DNA of 64,000 bases from Panorpa germanica. Its lineage: Eukaryota; Arthropoda; Insecta; Mecoptera; Panorpidae. Positions 11,891-24,609 of this stretch are shown here, piece after piece. The first letter of the stretch is position 1; every line of letters starts with the position of its first letter. The notes under the pieces were generated by a model. That model worked only from the letters and a program-made list of their open reading frames with translations, ran no database searches and was not told where the DNA came from. Made by a program: the position numbers and the translations under genes. Location: the NCBI GenBank assembly GCA_963678705.1, contig OY783216.1, forward strand, positions 8,432,001 to 8,496,000. The letters are read 5' to 3'.

Positions 11891-14800
11891 TTTGAAAATA
11901 TTTTAAATAAATATTTTAAAACAAGTAATTAAAAATACTTCTATATTGGATTCAATTTTTTATTAAAAAACAGTATTTAGAAATGATGAAAAAAGAAATG
12001 ATATAACATATTTATTATTTACGATTATTATTATAAATAATTTTGAATGAGTGAAAAGAAAAGATGAACGACTTTTCTTTCATTTCAGTATAAATTAAGA
12101 ACTAACCACCCAATCAAGTTCAAATTTTGAGCAGTTATGCAAAACATATTTCCGCTCCTTACAACTTCCTGGACCACACAATTTATACCATATTTTAATT
12201 CTTATATAAATTGGAAGTAATTCCAACTGTAATGTATAGGACAACGAAATAATATAAACCGTTTAATGCTAACTACATTTGCACAGTTAATGAGAATTTT
12301 GAAATGTTTTGTATTAAGGAAACCAACCGGTGTGGTGTGGTACGGTACGGCGCGTTGTGGCGTTAAGCACTTTCATCTTTCACCCCTTTTTCTTACTATT
12401 AAATCAAGAAGCATAGCATATATATTTTAGTAGTCTCTGACGTATCACGGTTGAAAAGTAGTATACGTGAGACGGTTCTATCTTGACAGTGCTGAGATGC
12501 AGTGGTGGGGGCAACTGAAGGTATCAAAGCATTCTGCAGGTGTGAAAGGTGTGTCAGAAATGAAACGTGTATAGAAAGCTTAACGTCCCTTATAAGTATT
12601 TTATTGTTCTCGAGAATATTTGAAAATGGTGAAAAAGTCCCGTAGGACTTTGTTTAATACTGGTGTAAATAGCCTGGCGAGTTATGGGTGGTGGCATTGA
12701 AGTTGATGACCATTGGCCTACCCTTAACTTACTGCCCTTTATCAATATCTTATTCAGATTTTATGTCCATCATATTCTGCTTCCTCTATGCTTTTCGAAA
12801 TATGTTTACGAGCCTGTATGGCATTATTATCGTTCGTGATAGAGAGGACGGGAATATTTCAGCATGGAATAATGTATCAGATACTTCCTTATACAAAAAC
12901 TGGGATACACAGGATGAATTATTTAATAGTTGACCTATTAAAGACCGTTGCAAAATAATACACTCATAAATAAGTCAAAATGTTTATTTTTAAACATAAA
13001 AATAAATATTTAGAAACTTCGATATTTTTTCTATAAATGCTACTGATGTTTCTGTATATTTATAAAAACAATTAAAATGGCTGGCTGAGTAACTAAAATG
13101 ATCATCTTTAAAATATTAAACATCTGAGATCATCAAAACTTTTCAGGGAAAGCTTGAGACACCGTGGCAACTAATATCCTTAAAATCGAAAAGTGTACAA
13201 ATTTTTCCTTTGATTTGATTTCAAATTCCATTGTATCTAGTCACAAGATACTAAGTTAGATACATTGGATAAAATAGAATTACGAGAAGAAGTCTGTTAT
13301 TTAATACAGTACAGATTTAAATTTGAATTTCAACTTAAAGTTTGTATCATTTTCATTTACAATGATCATTTTTCTTCCATCCCAATAGTTTTTTCTTCCG
13401 CATAACAACACGTTGTTACCTATTAACATCGTTGTTACCCATTTCTTCTTCTTCGAGTAACGCGTACATATCACTGGTTGCAAGGAACTCCAACCGAGGT
13501 ACAACTTTTCCCTATTCAGCAAACTTCACGTCACATTTTTATTAATTATTTAGGTATGATATTCTTGTTTTTGCTAATCCTTGTTTAATAAACTTTATAC
13601 ATCTCTCCTGCTTGCAGCTACTGTGTTCAACCGAACCGAACCGAATCAAACCGAAAAGAGCCGAGGTTAAAATATAAACCTTAAGATAAAAGAGAGTATG
13701 TATTATTCACAAGGGGTAAGCTCTATAATTTATCTTATACGTTTTAGAGCAGCGAGTTATGGAGGTTTGAAGCTATATGAAACTTTTAAAACGCCATATT
13801 TTATATTCGATTTCTTAATCTTAAAACGTCGTAATATTTTATGAAAACATGCAGTAAATAAACCAAATATAACACCCTAAAAAAATAGAACCAAAGAAAA
13901 TTTATTAAAGTAAACATAAAATTATTTATCGTGCGTGTTTATTTAGGACTTTAGTGGTAGTGAAGGCATAGGGGAAGGGATTAGAGGGTGCGGGGGATAA
14001 AGGGGTGCACACTGAATTTATTATGAATATATTTACGATATAAAATATCTCGCCTAATTTCATTTTATTTTATTACAAGTAGTCTATATGTTTCGGTAAT
14101 TTTATATTTTTATGAATTCTTTTACTAGATATTTCATTATGTTATTATATATAAGCTGAAAAATACGTAGCTTAAATACGTTTACTATAGTAAACAGAAG
14201 GTGATTAAAACAATAAAGACGTTATCAGAATAACGGTATTTACGTTTGTATCATAATAGAATTGAAAACAAAGATTATTTTATATGAATGAACATTATTT
14301 TGTGAGTAAACAAATTTAATGTTATACAGGAATAACTACAACGTGTACAAAGCAAAGTCAACAACACCTTCTAAGAAGACAGAGGTAATTCTCTTATTTA
14401 TTTCATTCACTGTCGACCTATTTTCGATATTAATTCTATCACATTTAATCACAATTGAAATAGAACTGGTCTTGAAATCAAACTCAAAAAACAGACGCTA
14501 AGTACGACAGTTTGGGAATCTTGGCAGTTAGACATCAGGGTCACGTTGGAAATATTTAGTTTGGGGTCCTATAAACGTGAGTTTAACAGTGTTGATTTGT
14601 TATTTCTTAAACACTTGAACTCTGTTGATAGCCCGGTTCGCCTCTGTCATATTATATATCAAAATATATTTGTTTCAATTTCATAAAAATCTAAAGAGAT
14701 TTTTTGTTTTATTTTAGATTAGGTTATTAACGTATTTTGGAATCTTAAATTTAAATTGCATCTTCACAGATTTTATCTTTGGAATTCTCGAAAAACTACA

Positions 14801-15150
14801 ATAATATATAAGTCCATGGTTTCGGGAGTTTCAACCTTTCGAATTATATGATGATTACTCGATTTCACATAACAGAAAATAACTAAAAAGAAATTTGACA
14901 AAATATTTATATTGTCCTTAGAATTTTGTAACAGCACAAGTAAATAAATCATTCGCTGAAAGGAGCTTTTCTAAATTAAAATGAGCTTTGACACTTTTAT
15001 CTATTAAAGCGGAAACAGTATTTTAAGCTAGATTATGATACAGTGACTCAGGAGTTCAGTAAGGCTAAGATCTTTCTTTAATTCTTTATTGTTAATTATT
15101 ATACTTAATAATGTTATTTAAAGTAAATATGCTTGCATTGTTACTAATTA
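11891..15150. other. Intergenic, no gene seen
   Basis: AT-rich throughout, with short frames only. A GGTACGGTACGGCG-type patch near 12330-12360 and CCGAACCGAACCGAA near 13630 are short local repeats. Nothing else is supported. Confidence 0.45.
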
Positions 15151-15161
15151 AATTTTGACAG

Positions 15162-15510
15162 TTAAATATTTATTTCTCTGTATAAAATTCGCACATTAAA
15201 TTTAAGTCTATCTTCTATCATGCGAATGAGGGTAAATCCGTGGACATTGCACCCCTCGTGCCTTATGGTGAATAACGTTCGGTTCACCATTATACGTCCA
15301 TTCCTTCCCAGGAAGAATACTACATACTTAAAATTACGCCTTCCATGTACACAAGCAGATGCAATTTCTGCACAAACTTCGCGAGTGTATGGCAAATATA
15401 GGCTGGCATCGCAAACCTCTAGAAGTAGAGGAAAATCAACTAAGATTTACTGCACACACTACATTTCTTGGAGATGGAATAAATGTATTCCATGACTGGC
15501 AAAGAATGAA
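15162..15510. other. GC-richer patch with overlapping open frames, unassigned
   Basis: Frames are open on both strands: minus 15162-15395 (77 codons) and plus 15220-15495 (91 codons). Base composition is visibly more balanced than the flanks. I recognise no family in any frame. It could be a remnant of a transposase or other gene, or of a repeat; the coding strand cannot be settled by eye. Confidence 0.25.
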
Positions 15511-15619
15511 CTCACAGATAAACAAATCAAAAATAAACAAATATAGCAACCATATAATAAACAAATCTGCAAAACACACAATTATTATACTACAATTAAT
15601 GCGAGATATTACTTAGCTG

Positions 15620-16869
15620 TTGAAATCGTAGTAATATAATAAAAAAAAGAAAAAAAATTACGTCTCGCTCGTCATTATGCACAAGTACCTTGAATATCAA
15701 AGCACAATAATTTTCATTTAATAAACTACACTATCCATGTTTGTAAATACGATTCCTTTGTTTTTGTTTTTGTTTCCCGACGAGCGAATAGTAATTTATA
15801 ATCCAGTATAATATCAATAACATAGTTATTATTTATAAATTATTTTTTCACTATAATAAATTAACATCATTGTATACAATATCGCAAAACACTTTGTTAC
15901 ATAACACATAGATATATCTATTGCTACATGAATAAAATAGAACAATATTTCACCTTTGAACTGCGTGATCACGTGACTGTGTCTATGGATGTGACGTATT
16001 ACACTCTATCGACAATGTATTTGTTACGTTGTAATTTAAAATGTTTTGTTTGTTTATTTATTTATGAATTTTTTACACTTTTTTTGGATTCTGATATGAA
16101 ATACATTAATAATTCACGTAACAAATGTATATAATATATAATAATAGTGCGGATGATTTTGTAGCTGACGTTGTCATACGGACATTTGTGTTATTTTGAC
16201 GTGTGGTTTTAGTGCACCTGCACTTGAATGGGTTGCATCATTTTTATATATAAATGACGCATAAATATTGCTATAGTACACAAAGCAAAATAAGAGTACA
16301 CTCTGCTCACAAAATTATATATGTATATAAAAAAAAAAAAGAAAAATCTTGTTACTTTAACGAGCTTGGCTACTCCGCCGCTGGTTATTAATGTTCTGGA
16401 TTATTGAAAGGAACACCACACTAGATAATATTGACGCACACAATAACCTGTTGCTATGTATTATGTATTGTTTCTGTTTAATTACTATGTGTCAAATATA
16501 AACGAAGATAATTAATTGACTAATCATTCAATTACAATTTTTGAAATATATTCTTTTTTGACACATAGATGACTTATCAAACAATCCTGTCGTTGAAAAT
16601 AATATTACGAGTATTAATATATACAATTAAAGCAATTAATTTGCTTGTAAATGAATTAATTGACTTTAATTAATTAATTGTATATCTGAACTTCCGGTAG
16701 ATAACGAACGATCTGCTTAAACTGCGGGGATACTTGTTAGGATAGCGCTGAAGATTATCATAGTTTAGGATTTTATTTCGAGAAAAAATTAAAATGAATC
16801 TACGCAATAAATATTCTGTATCATCTTCAGAAAAACATAACAAAAAAAAATCGTGATGTTCACCATCAA
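15620..16869. other. Intergenic, no gene seen
   Basis: AT-rich with short A-runs. No frame has a recognisable motif. Confidence 0.45.
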
Positions 16870-17050
16870 AAGCATGCAATGTAACTGTCCTGCGACCTAG
16901 AAACACAGTCGCTCAAAACCAATTTCAAATCAGTTTACTTTCATTCGTGCCGTGTGCGTTCTCTCACTCACAACACAGTTCCGTTCTCATTCGATTCGGG
17001 CAGATTCGGGGCTCGCGTTTGCAATCAGTCGACCCATGTGCGGACGGCCT
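16870..17050 (-). mobile_element. MITE family A, half copy
   Basis: Matches the right half of the full element at 60626-60998: CCTAGAAACACAGTCGCTC, TGTGCGTTCTCTCACTCACA, GCAGATTCGGGGCTCGCGTT, then the terminal AATCAGTCGACCCATGTGCG and GGACGGCCT. The other terminal inverted repeat is missing. Confidence 0.8.
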
Positions 17051-17059
17051 AAAGCTCTA

Positions 17060-18270
17060 AAACACAGTGAGACGATCCTTCAGCGCATCGTACAGATTCT
17101 TCCAATTATTATACAAACTATAAGTCTTTAAATCTTGGTTTATAAAAAGAGCTCACTGTGAAACTTATATAATAGCAGAGTCTACGTCTAATCAAAATCA
17201 TAAATAATTTGACTTCATTTAAAATTGATAACCCTGAGTACCGCTAAATTTGACTTAAGTTACATGACAGAATAACAGTGTTTGCTAATGGAGACATGAA
17301 GTTTAACAAGTAAATAGATCTCAGTTAATTGAAATGACGGATTTAAAACAGCTATGAAAATCAAATGTCTAATACTTATGAATTGTGTGAATGAAGACAA
17401 ACATCTTGAAATAAAGCTCTCATAATTACATCTAGATACCGTAAGCAGCTTGAGGCGTTCCGTTTACCCTGTGGCATATTAAGTTTACTTGAAACATGTG
17501 GGTTCAAATCTCAATCTACCAACACACACACACACACATCCATATAAATCACAAGCACAAGACGCACAACAAGTTAATGATTTGAAAACGGAAGTATGTT
17601 GTATTAGGCTGATACCAGCGCTACTGGTGGTGGCAGAGCGTACTTACTTTGACTAATGTGGTGTATCCCACATTAAGTGGGATGTTATAGAGGTTTGTGC
17701 AGTTTCCGTTCTTAGACTTTGAAGTTTTGAAGAGTCAACAAGACGTATATTGAGTATCAAAGTTCTCTGCTAGAGTCCTTCAAATTTCAGTAGTGAAACG
17801 GTCATACAAATGTTTCCAAGTAAGGAAATTTGATACGTATATTTACCAGATGTTGGTAACCTATACTTCGTGGGCATTATGTGGCTGCTATCATACGAAA
17901 ACATTAGCAACAATTTTCTGATTAATATTTTCTTAAGAGACATATTTAAAAAATGATACAATTTTTTTGATGCTTCTGTTGAGATAAAATACAATCAGCT
18001 ATATTTATTTTCTGTCTTAGCCTTCTACCAAAGAAGAACAGCTGTATTGTTGTTGATACTTTTGTAACACTGATTTGTGATAACACTGGTTTAAAATTTT
18101 ATGTAATTCGTTTCATTAACTAAAACAGTTCTTTTTGTAGAATTCTTGTATATTATTATTATTATAAATCGACTAGTTTCCTCAAAGTAGTAGAAAAGAA
18201 ATACAGTAAATATTATTTTTATCATTAGGTTGATAGCTTGTAAATTCTCGCAGTTAAAAAATATAGTATA
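17060..18270. other. Intergenic, no gene seen
   Basis: Contains a short (CA)n run near 17522-17537 and a small hairpin TCCCAC-ATTAA-GTGGGA near 17667-17683. No gene. Confidence 0.45.
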
Positions 18271-18281
18271 AAAATACAATC

Positions 18282-18760
18282 TTATGTATTGGCTAATTGG
18301 GCGATGATCTGAACTAAACATTGAAAAAAAGCTGCTTATATATAAACAAGTGCTAAAGCCAGTGTGGACGTATGGAGTGCAACTCTGGGATTGCACGAAG
18401 AAATCTAACGTTAAAGCAATTCAAACGTTCTAAAATAAAGTTCTGCGAGGAATAGTTAATGGGCAGTGGTATATCCGCAATAGAGACCTGAAGATTAACA
18501 CAGTCGGAGAAGAAATCAAATCTATAGCAGCAAAGCAGGATTTGAGACTTCGTAACCACGAAAACATCGCCGTGACGCAAATGTTGCTTGATAGTAATGA
18601 TGTTCGATGACTTCGCAGGACTAAACCCACAGACCTAGTAACCTAATCATGTAGAATTGTTCATTGGAGCTATCTCTATCACACCGTGTAATTATTGAAA
18701 TGAAAACCACTAGATAAGTGTATCTATACTTAGTTGTAGTGTTATAGAAGTTAACACAGT
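18282..18760 (+). mobile_element. Jockey-type LINE 3' end, copy 1
   Basis: The plus strand encodes LMYWLIGR, then a TGA in place of an expected Arg codon, then KKLLIYKQVLKPVWTYGVQL, NKVLRGIVNGQWYIRNRDL and a conserved C-terminal stretch. This is the RT C-terminus of Jockey-clade elements (MYWLxGRxSxL, KxxLKPxWTYGxQLW, WYxRNxxxxxDL). A further stop after the F of IQTF and others show it is dead. The last about 150 bp match copy 2 at 41395-41756, showing a shared 3' UTR. Confidence 0.85.
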
Positions 18761-18799
18761 AATTAAATACAGTACTTCTAACTTAGGAAAAAAGAGATT

Positions 18800-19830
18800 T
18801 TTATAAAATAATTAATAAAATTACGAATTCCCCTTTATTTTTTAAATTCACCGTGTAAACAGCTACTATGTACCCAATGCTACTGCATCCCTAGAATATA
18901 TTTATGCCAGCAATTCACTCTCGCACAACAGGCGAGATCGAGTGTGTACTGTAGCTCTCGCCTCGCGTTAGATTGCCTCGTTTGATGACAAAAGTCAATG
19001 GAAATGAGAGGTGATACCAATAGCCCCATGTACATTCTCGTTACATCGACAAATGTTTTGACAAATGTCTCGCCGAGAGTAAACCTCCGGCATTACAACC
19101 GTACCTAACTACAACATTATATTATATCACGAATAGTTCACCAGTAATATACAGTACCTACAGTATAAAGATTTTTTGATTAGCAAGGTTATTTGCCCCT
19201 GGTATATAGCAACCATTACAACACAAAACTTATGTTATACAATACATCTTACAGAGACGCAGTAAGCAGCCTCAGTGCTTGTGTACATATGGCAAAACTC
19301 GAATGATTGAAGAGTTTGTGCTTTGGAGTTGACATTGTATTTGAAAAGTAGTTGGGTAAAAGCGGATGACATAATACCATTATTAATAAACTACAAGTAC
19401 AACTTAGTATGTATGTATGTGTGTTTGTTAGTGTGTGTGTAAGATTCATAAGTAAAAAAGTCTGCAGAGAATTTAGGGCGACTTAAAAAAAATGCAACTT
19501 AGAAAGTTATTGTATGTTTATATGAAATAACAGAAATTTTGAATTAAGTGGGGATAAAGTTTTTTTTTTGTTAAGTAATCAATCTTACTTTATCAGATAA
19601 ATGTGAAAAAGTTATGTGCGCATTTTTTAATACCTTGGAGAAATAATTTAGATGTTCATTGTGAAACTGGGATAAGTCCAATTTGGAATAATCGTGCTGT
19701 TAATAAAAGTGTTTTCTGTAAATGTACGAACTTCTTGTTGTTCACAAACATCCACTATTTTAGAATGGACAACTCTGTATCCAAAAAGAAAAATATGTTT
19801 AGATTATAACATTAATTACTTTTGATTGCG
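18800..19830. other. Intergenic, no gene seen
   Basis: A GC-richer patch at 18900-19090 has several CTCGCC/GGCGAG words but no open frame of note. A TATG/GTGT simple-repeat stretch lies near 19405-19440. Confidence 0.4.
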
Positions 19831-20211
19831 ATCAGGGCCGCATTTCGAGGTGTGGAAGCCCTGGGGCAACGAAGAAGCAGAGACCCCTAATTATTTTCTG
19901 AATAAAAAGAACAATTTTTTTCCGTCAAGTCTTTTAAAAGTCTATTGCTTTTATCTCTATTGTAGGGACCCCTCTCTTGTGAAAACCTAAAAAAGGTAAT
20001 TTCAGATAGACTGGAAACCTCGTTTCCATTTATATTTACCACCAAAAATTCAATTCAATTGTGACCTCTAATGGTAATTTCAGATAAGCTGGAAGACCTT
20101 ACATAGACCACAATAAATTTGGTTCAATTATTAATAGATATAATTAACTTCGCATGAGAACAAGTAAAAAGACCCCACATTGTGTGGCCCCTTTAGATTT
20201 GGTGTGCCACT
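19831..20211. repeat. Possible decayed DNA element with CAG-type ends
   Basis: Starts CAGGGCCGCATTTCGAGG..CCCTGGGGCAA and ends ..GTGGCCCCTTTAGATTTGG..GCCACTG. The complement of the right end reads CAGTGGC, loosely mirroring the left end, as in hAT-like elements. Inside, a block beginning GGTAATTTCAGATA(G/A) occurs twice (about 19996 and 20072). No clear target-site duplication is seen. Confidence 0.35.
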
Positions 20212-20219
20212 GAGTGCAT

Positions 20220-21330
20220 AGAAATGCAGCAGACTTACAAGACTTTTGTAATTGCAGCATAGTGTTACATATAACTAATAAACTAGCGTGTTAATTTCCA
20301 TGGTCATTAGACCTTTGTGAGGTTTATAAAAGCCATACATTTCATTGAATTTCAATGAAAATATTAAAATAATCCTTGCAACGGATTCAAATTGTAATAT
20401 CTTCGAACGTTATTCTACATATTGCAACAGAATTCCACAATTTCCTCATAACGATGTAATAAACATTTATAAATAGCTTTAACAAGGTATCAATACAAAG
20501 TTAATTAAAAGGATCTGCCTTGTATAAACGGGTACACTCCCCCCGCCCCCAACTGCTTCGAAGATTATATAAATAAGCACTAAGGCGGGCTGATTTTTCA
20601 ATTCTGAGTTAACTGAGGTATTCTTATAAACCTTGGTTAGCTTTGTTAGTTGTATGTCTCAGGTGGCCAGTTGACGTAGCTCTATCTTCTAGCGGTAAAA
20701 GCCTAAAGCAGAAGTTTCATCTCTACCTAAAAAGCCGGTTCGCAAGTAGTTGGTTGCAGTGTGAAAGAGACGACAATCAATTTCAAAGGTCATTCACTAA
20801 AACGTCCTTCAAATAAGTTTTAACGTCTACTTTACCATGAACCTAATTCTGACTTGAATTTTAATTTTGTTATATAAAATATAAAACAACAACGTGAAGT
20901 ACATAGTTGCGCTCGCACATTGCAATTTACCGACAACCGAGCTCTCTACCTACACCGTACAGCGAACGTTCGTGATTCTACATAGAATTTTGAGACTATA
21001 AAAGCACAAAGTTCCATATATAAAAGTTCCTACGTTTTGTATAAAAATAACGACATAGGCAGTAGTAGAGAGAAACATTATTTAATTATTTTTGTAACAA
21101 AAAAACAATTTTCATTTAAAAGCTCAAGCATTAAAGCTTGGCTTTATTTTTAGTTGTTTGAAATTATATGTGGCTACTGTTTAATTAGCTTCGTACTTTG
21201 AAGTAAAATTTATTACGTGTTTTCGAGTGCTATGTTACTTGTATGTGACATACTCATAGACAGTTGTATCTCCTCCGCTTGTATTCAATAATAAGTTCGG
21301 AGGATGACATATAGATGACGTCACTATTGA
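20220..21330. other. Intergenic, no gene seen
   Basis: No frame or repeat that I can support. Confidence 0.45.
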
Positions 21331-21339
21331 CAAATCCAT

Positions 21340-21560
21340 AATATTTATATATAGTACCAACTTTCAAACGATATGTGTGACATCATGACATTCTGGCCAT
21401 TAGTTTTCGAGTTACAGTAAAGTTAGTGACGCTGCTTTCCTAATTTTCTGTAAGAATTTCGTGTGCTGATAAAGCACTGATTTTTAATGTGAAAAAATAC
21501 CAAACCAGAATATCATTTGCAATTTTGTCAAAACCATTGCTTTGTTAAGGTGAAACATTA
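21340..21560 (+). repeat. Dispersed repeat (AACTTTCAAAC...ATTCGTGTG), copy 1
   Basis: Matches 48297-48520 block by block: AGTACCAACTTTCAAACGAT, GAGTTACAGTA, AATTTCGTGTGCTGATAAAG and CATTGCTTTGTT. It is non-coding. Confidence 0.7.
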
Positions 21561-22106
21561 CTTACGAGTATATTATAGTTATATAGATAAATATAGGTGG
21601 CAAAAGTGTACTAAAATGACAAACGAGTTGCAATTTTGTACTAGTACTCCAAATTTATAAACGTTAATAACTTTGCACACGATTGTTATGAGCTGTAAGG
21701 TTGGTAACCTGTACACTTTTTAGAGTTTTGTCAACAATATATCTTTTTTACGCTCTGTTGTATAAAAGAGATAACAACTAGCGGTTGTGAGGTCAAATGC
21801 ATTTCGAATGTTGTACAACGTTGAATTCCTTCAATATGATAAAATGATTAATAATTGTTAATATCTTCTAACATATAAGGAGTTATTAAAAAATAATTGA
21901 ACACTTGAGGTTCTAGTAACCAACTTTATCAATATATAGTACAGTTTTATAGAAATTAAGACAGGGGACACAAGACTAATAATTATTTATAAAAATTGCA
22001 TTTGCAGTTGCATCTTAAACTATAAGCACTTTATCAAAAGAAAAATTATGAAAATTTGATGACATTTGTAACGTAAACAAAAGAATAGTATGAGTGTAGC
22101 TTAAAT

Positions 22107-22480
22107 ATGAAATCATACACTGTAAAAGAAAGGTCCATCCACATCCAGTCCCCATCCCATCAGGATGACTCTGGATTCACAACCTCCCCTTCCCACCCTG
22201 CCCCTCTCGTTACCCGTTGCGGTTTCTGTTGCCAGAGTCTGGTCAACTACCAGACCGCCGCTATCAAATACATAATTCCCTGGGCGAGCCTAGTACAACA
22301 TTTTGCACTACAGTGCCATAGCTCCGTGCCTCGGTGTTTCTCGCACATACCCATTCTACGTACTACTTGTATCTCCATCTAGTGGGTGTGATATAATCCC
22401 CTGTACCCCCTCCACCACCCCTGCTCTATACTCCTCTATTACCACTATCATACGGCTAGCTGTTTATCACTACAGAGATG
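22107..22480. other. GC-richer patch, unassigned
   Basis: Composition changes sharply from AT-rich flanks to CT- and GC-rich sequence with two overlapping plus-strand frames (91 and 77 codons). The first has four His and a CGFCC pair but matches no domain I know. No pol III boxes or terminal repeats are seen. It may be an unrecognised repeat insert. Confidence 0.3.
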
Positions 22481-22539
22481 TAAAACGCTGTATTCGGAAA
22501 CTTGTTTTGAAAACAGAGGTAATAAAGTTTATATAGGAC

Positions 22540-24220
22540 TCATATCCATTCCCCAGGTGGTCGTAACTTTGCTAAATACATTTTATTCCGAACTGAATAA
22601 TTAATAATAATCGCATTTATTTAAATTTTGCAAACTAAACTGTAATGCGAGCTGGTTTTTAGTGAGGGGGAGTGAGAGGAAGGGGTGCACTAAGTAATGA
22701 AAATATTACTACCACTAGTACTTTTTGTATGGTATTTAAAAAAGTATTCCGAAAGTGTAGTTTTTGCAAACTTTTATAAAGTCCGCTTTTTTAATTTTTA
22801 TATTTCATTAATAGTATATTCGTCTAGTTTAGACTTGTTGCTGTACTACAATGTGAAGTAATAGGATTTTATAAATTATTAGCTATTATTAAACGTAAAT
22901 ATTACGTTAAAAATATTACGAAAAATGTAAATTTAGTGTATAACTGTCCTTAAGTGTGGTGAAAATTTGGTAAACACCTCGAATTCGTTAAAATATATAA
23001 AATAAATATAGAAATTTATTTTGTGAGAGCTAATTTTATACATTTCTATGTTAAAATATATATTTTTGTAACTTTTACAAACTAGAATGTTTTGTACTAT
23101 TTCATTTTTATAATAGCTAGAAATTAGCTCCATTTTTCTGGAAGGTGATTATTATAAACTGAATAAAATGAACATTTTTATATGAAATCGAGAACATAAA
23201 CAAAATTGCCTAAATTTTAATTTAAGGTTTTAACTTTATAATTTTTTAATGATATCCTGAATAAAATTCATCATTAAGAAAAAGTAGTACTTTAAAAGAA
23301 GCATAGACATCCGGAATTTAAATATATATAAATAAATAAATATATATAATACCCGATAGTATTTCTTAGTATTTTAGAATATAGTACATCAATAAGTTCC
23401 CCCCCCCCTCTCACTCCCTACAAATGGTTACTCAATCCCTTATCTATCTCCCGTATTTCAACCACTATTGCCAACTTACAGCACACCCCCTAAAGCACTG
23501 TGGTCAAAGTTACCCATTTATATAATGCAATCTATTTTTCATGCATTTTACAACTATACATATTTATATTATACTCGTACATAATAATATTAAAGTAATC
23601 ATTTTTCATTGCAATAATAAACTCATAAAAACGTAATGTAAAAGCATTCTATGAAATATCTCCATCTCCCTGTTCTCGGGAAGTAGCTCATTTCGAGTAG
23701 GGGGTAGAGAGTAGCTAGTAGCACATTTTGATATACCATAGAAAGTGTACCAACCGTTAAATCAACAATAATGTTATTTTATTGGCACCGTTTGTTTCAT
23801 TATTTGCAGTTTTAATCGTATCTCGTTTCACGATATTTCAATATAAAGAAAATATAAAAATATTTATTACTCTTATTAAGCTAATGAAAATAGTAGTAAA
23901 GAAAATAGAAAAGCGATTTCTCAACATTGAATTCACTAACATTTTTACGACGTAGTGTTTTAGTTATATATTTTAGTTACAAGATAGTATACCATATGGC
24001 AATATGCGCAATCGTTTCCTGCGTTTATTTTCGTTTTAGTTTTATAAGTATGCATACTTTAAACTTAAAAAATTAAACATGACAGTACTGTGTTTTATAG
24101 TCTTTATCGACAGAATCTATCTTACTTTTTGGCTTATGAGAAATAAGGAAATAAAAGTAATTGTATTAAATATAATAAATTGTATTAAACAAAGATAATA
24201 ATTCATTAAAGTGATGTGGA
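22540..24220. other. Intergenic, no gene seen
   Basis: Very AT-rich, with a C-run at about 23398-23408. No gene. Confidence 0.45.
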
Positions 24221-24229
24221 TACCTGAGC

Positions 24230-24600
24230 ATTGTTTGATATCGGTATAAGGGTAGGAGGCAAATTCAAAACCACTGCTGGATTAAGGAAAATACAAAAAA
24301 GTGGGAAACTGCTTATCAGAGCAACAAACAATTCGAAAAAGCCATCTTCAGACTACGAACAGGACGCATCAACATTTTATGAGTAAAACAACAGCTCCGC
24401 AGTGCAGCAACTGTCAGGCGCAAATAAGAGGCCAGCATCTACTAGTAACCTGCCCACAATATCAAACTCAACGAACAAAACACAACATCAGGACCTAAAG
24501 GGACCTAAGGTGAACTAAAGGACATGCTTTCAGACAATCCAGAATAAATTAAAAAAGTGCTTGAATTCTTTACAGATATAAACTTAATAAACCAAAATTA
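24230..24600 (+). mobile_element. RNase H-type LINE ORF2 tail, second copy
   Basis: Encodes RRQIQNHCWIKENTKKWETA, then a stretch ending in the Cys-rich TTAPQCSNCQAQIRGQHLL and VTCPQYQTQRTKH, the same order as at 497-733 on the other strand. Frames are broken by a stop and shifts. The RNase H motif itself is not present on this copy. Confidence 0.75.
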
Positions 24601-24609
24601 ATTAACATA

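Noticed and set aside
19249-19449. Minus-strand frame rich in Thr and His
   Set aside because: It is largely the complement of a GTGT/TATG simple repeat and has no further motif.
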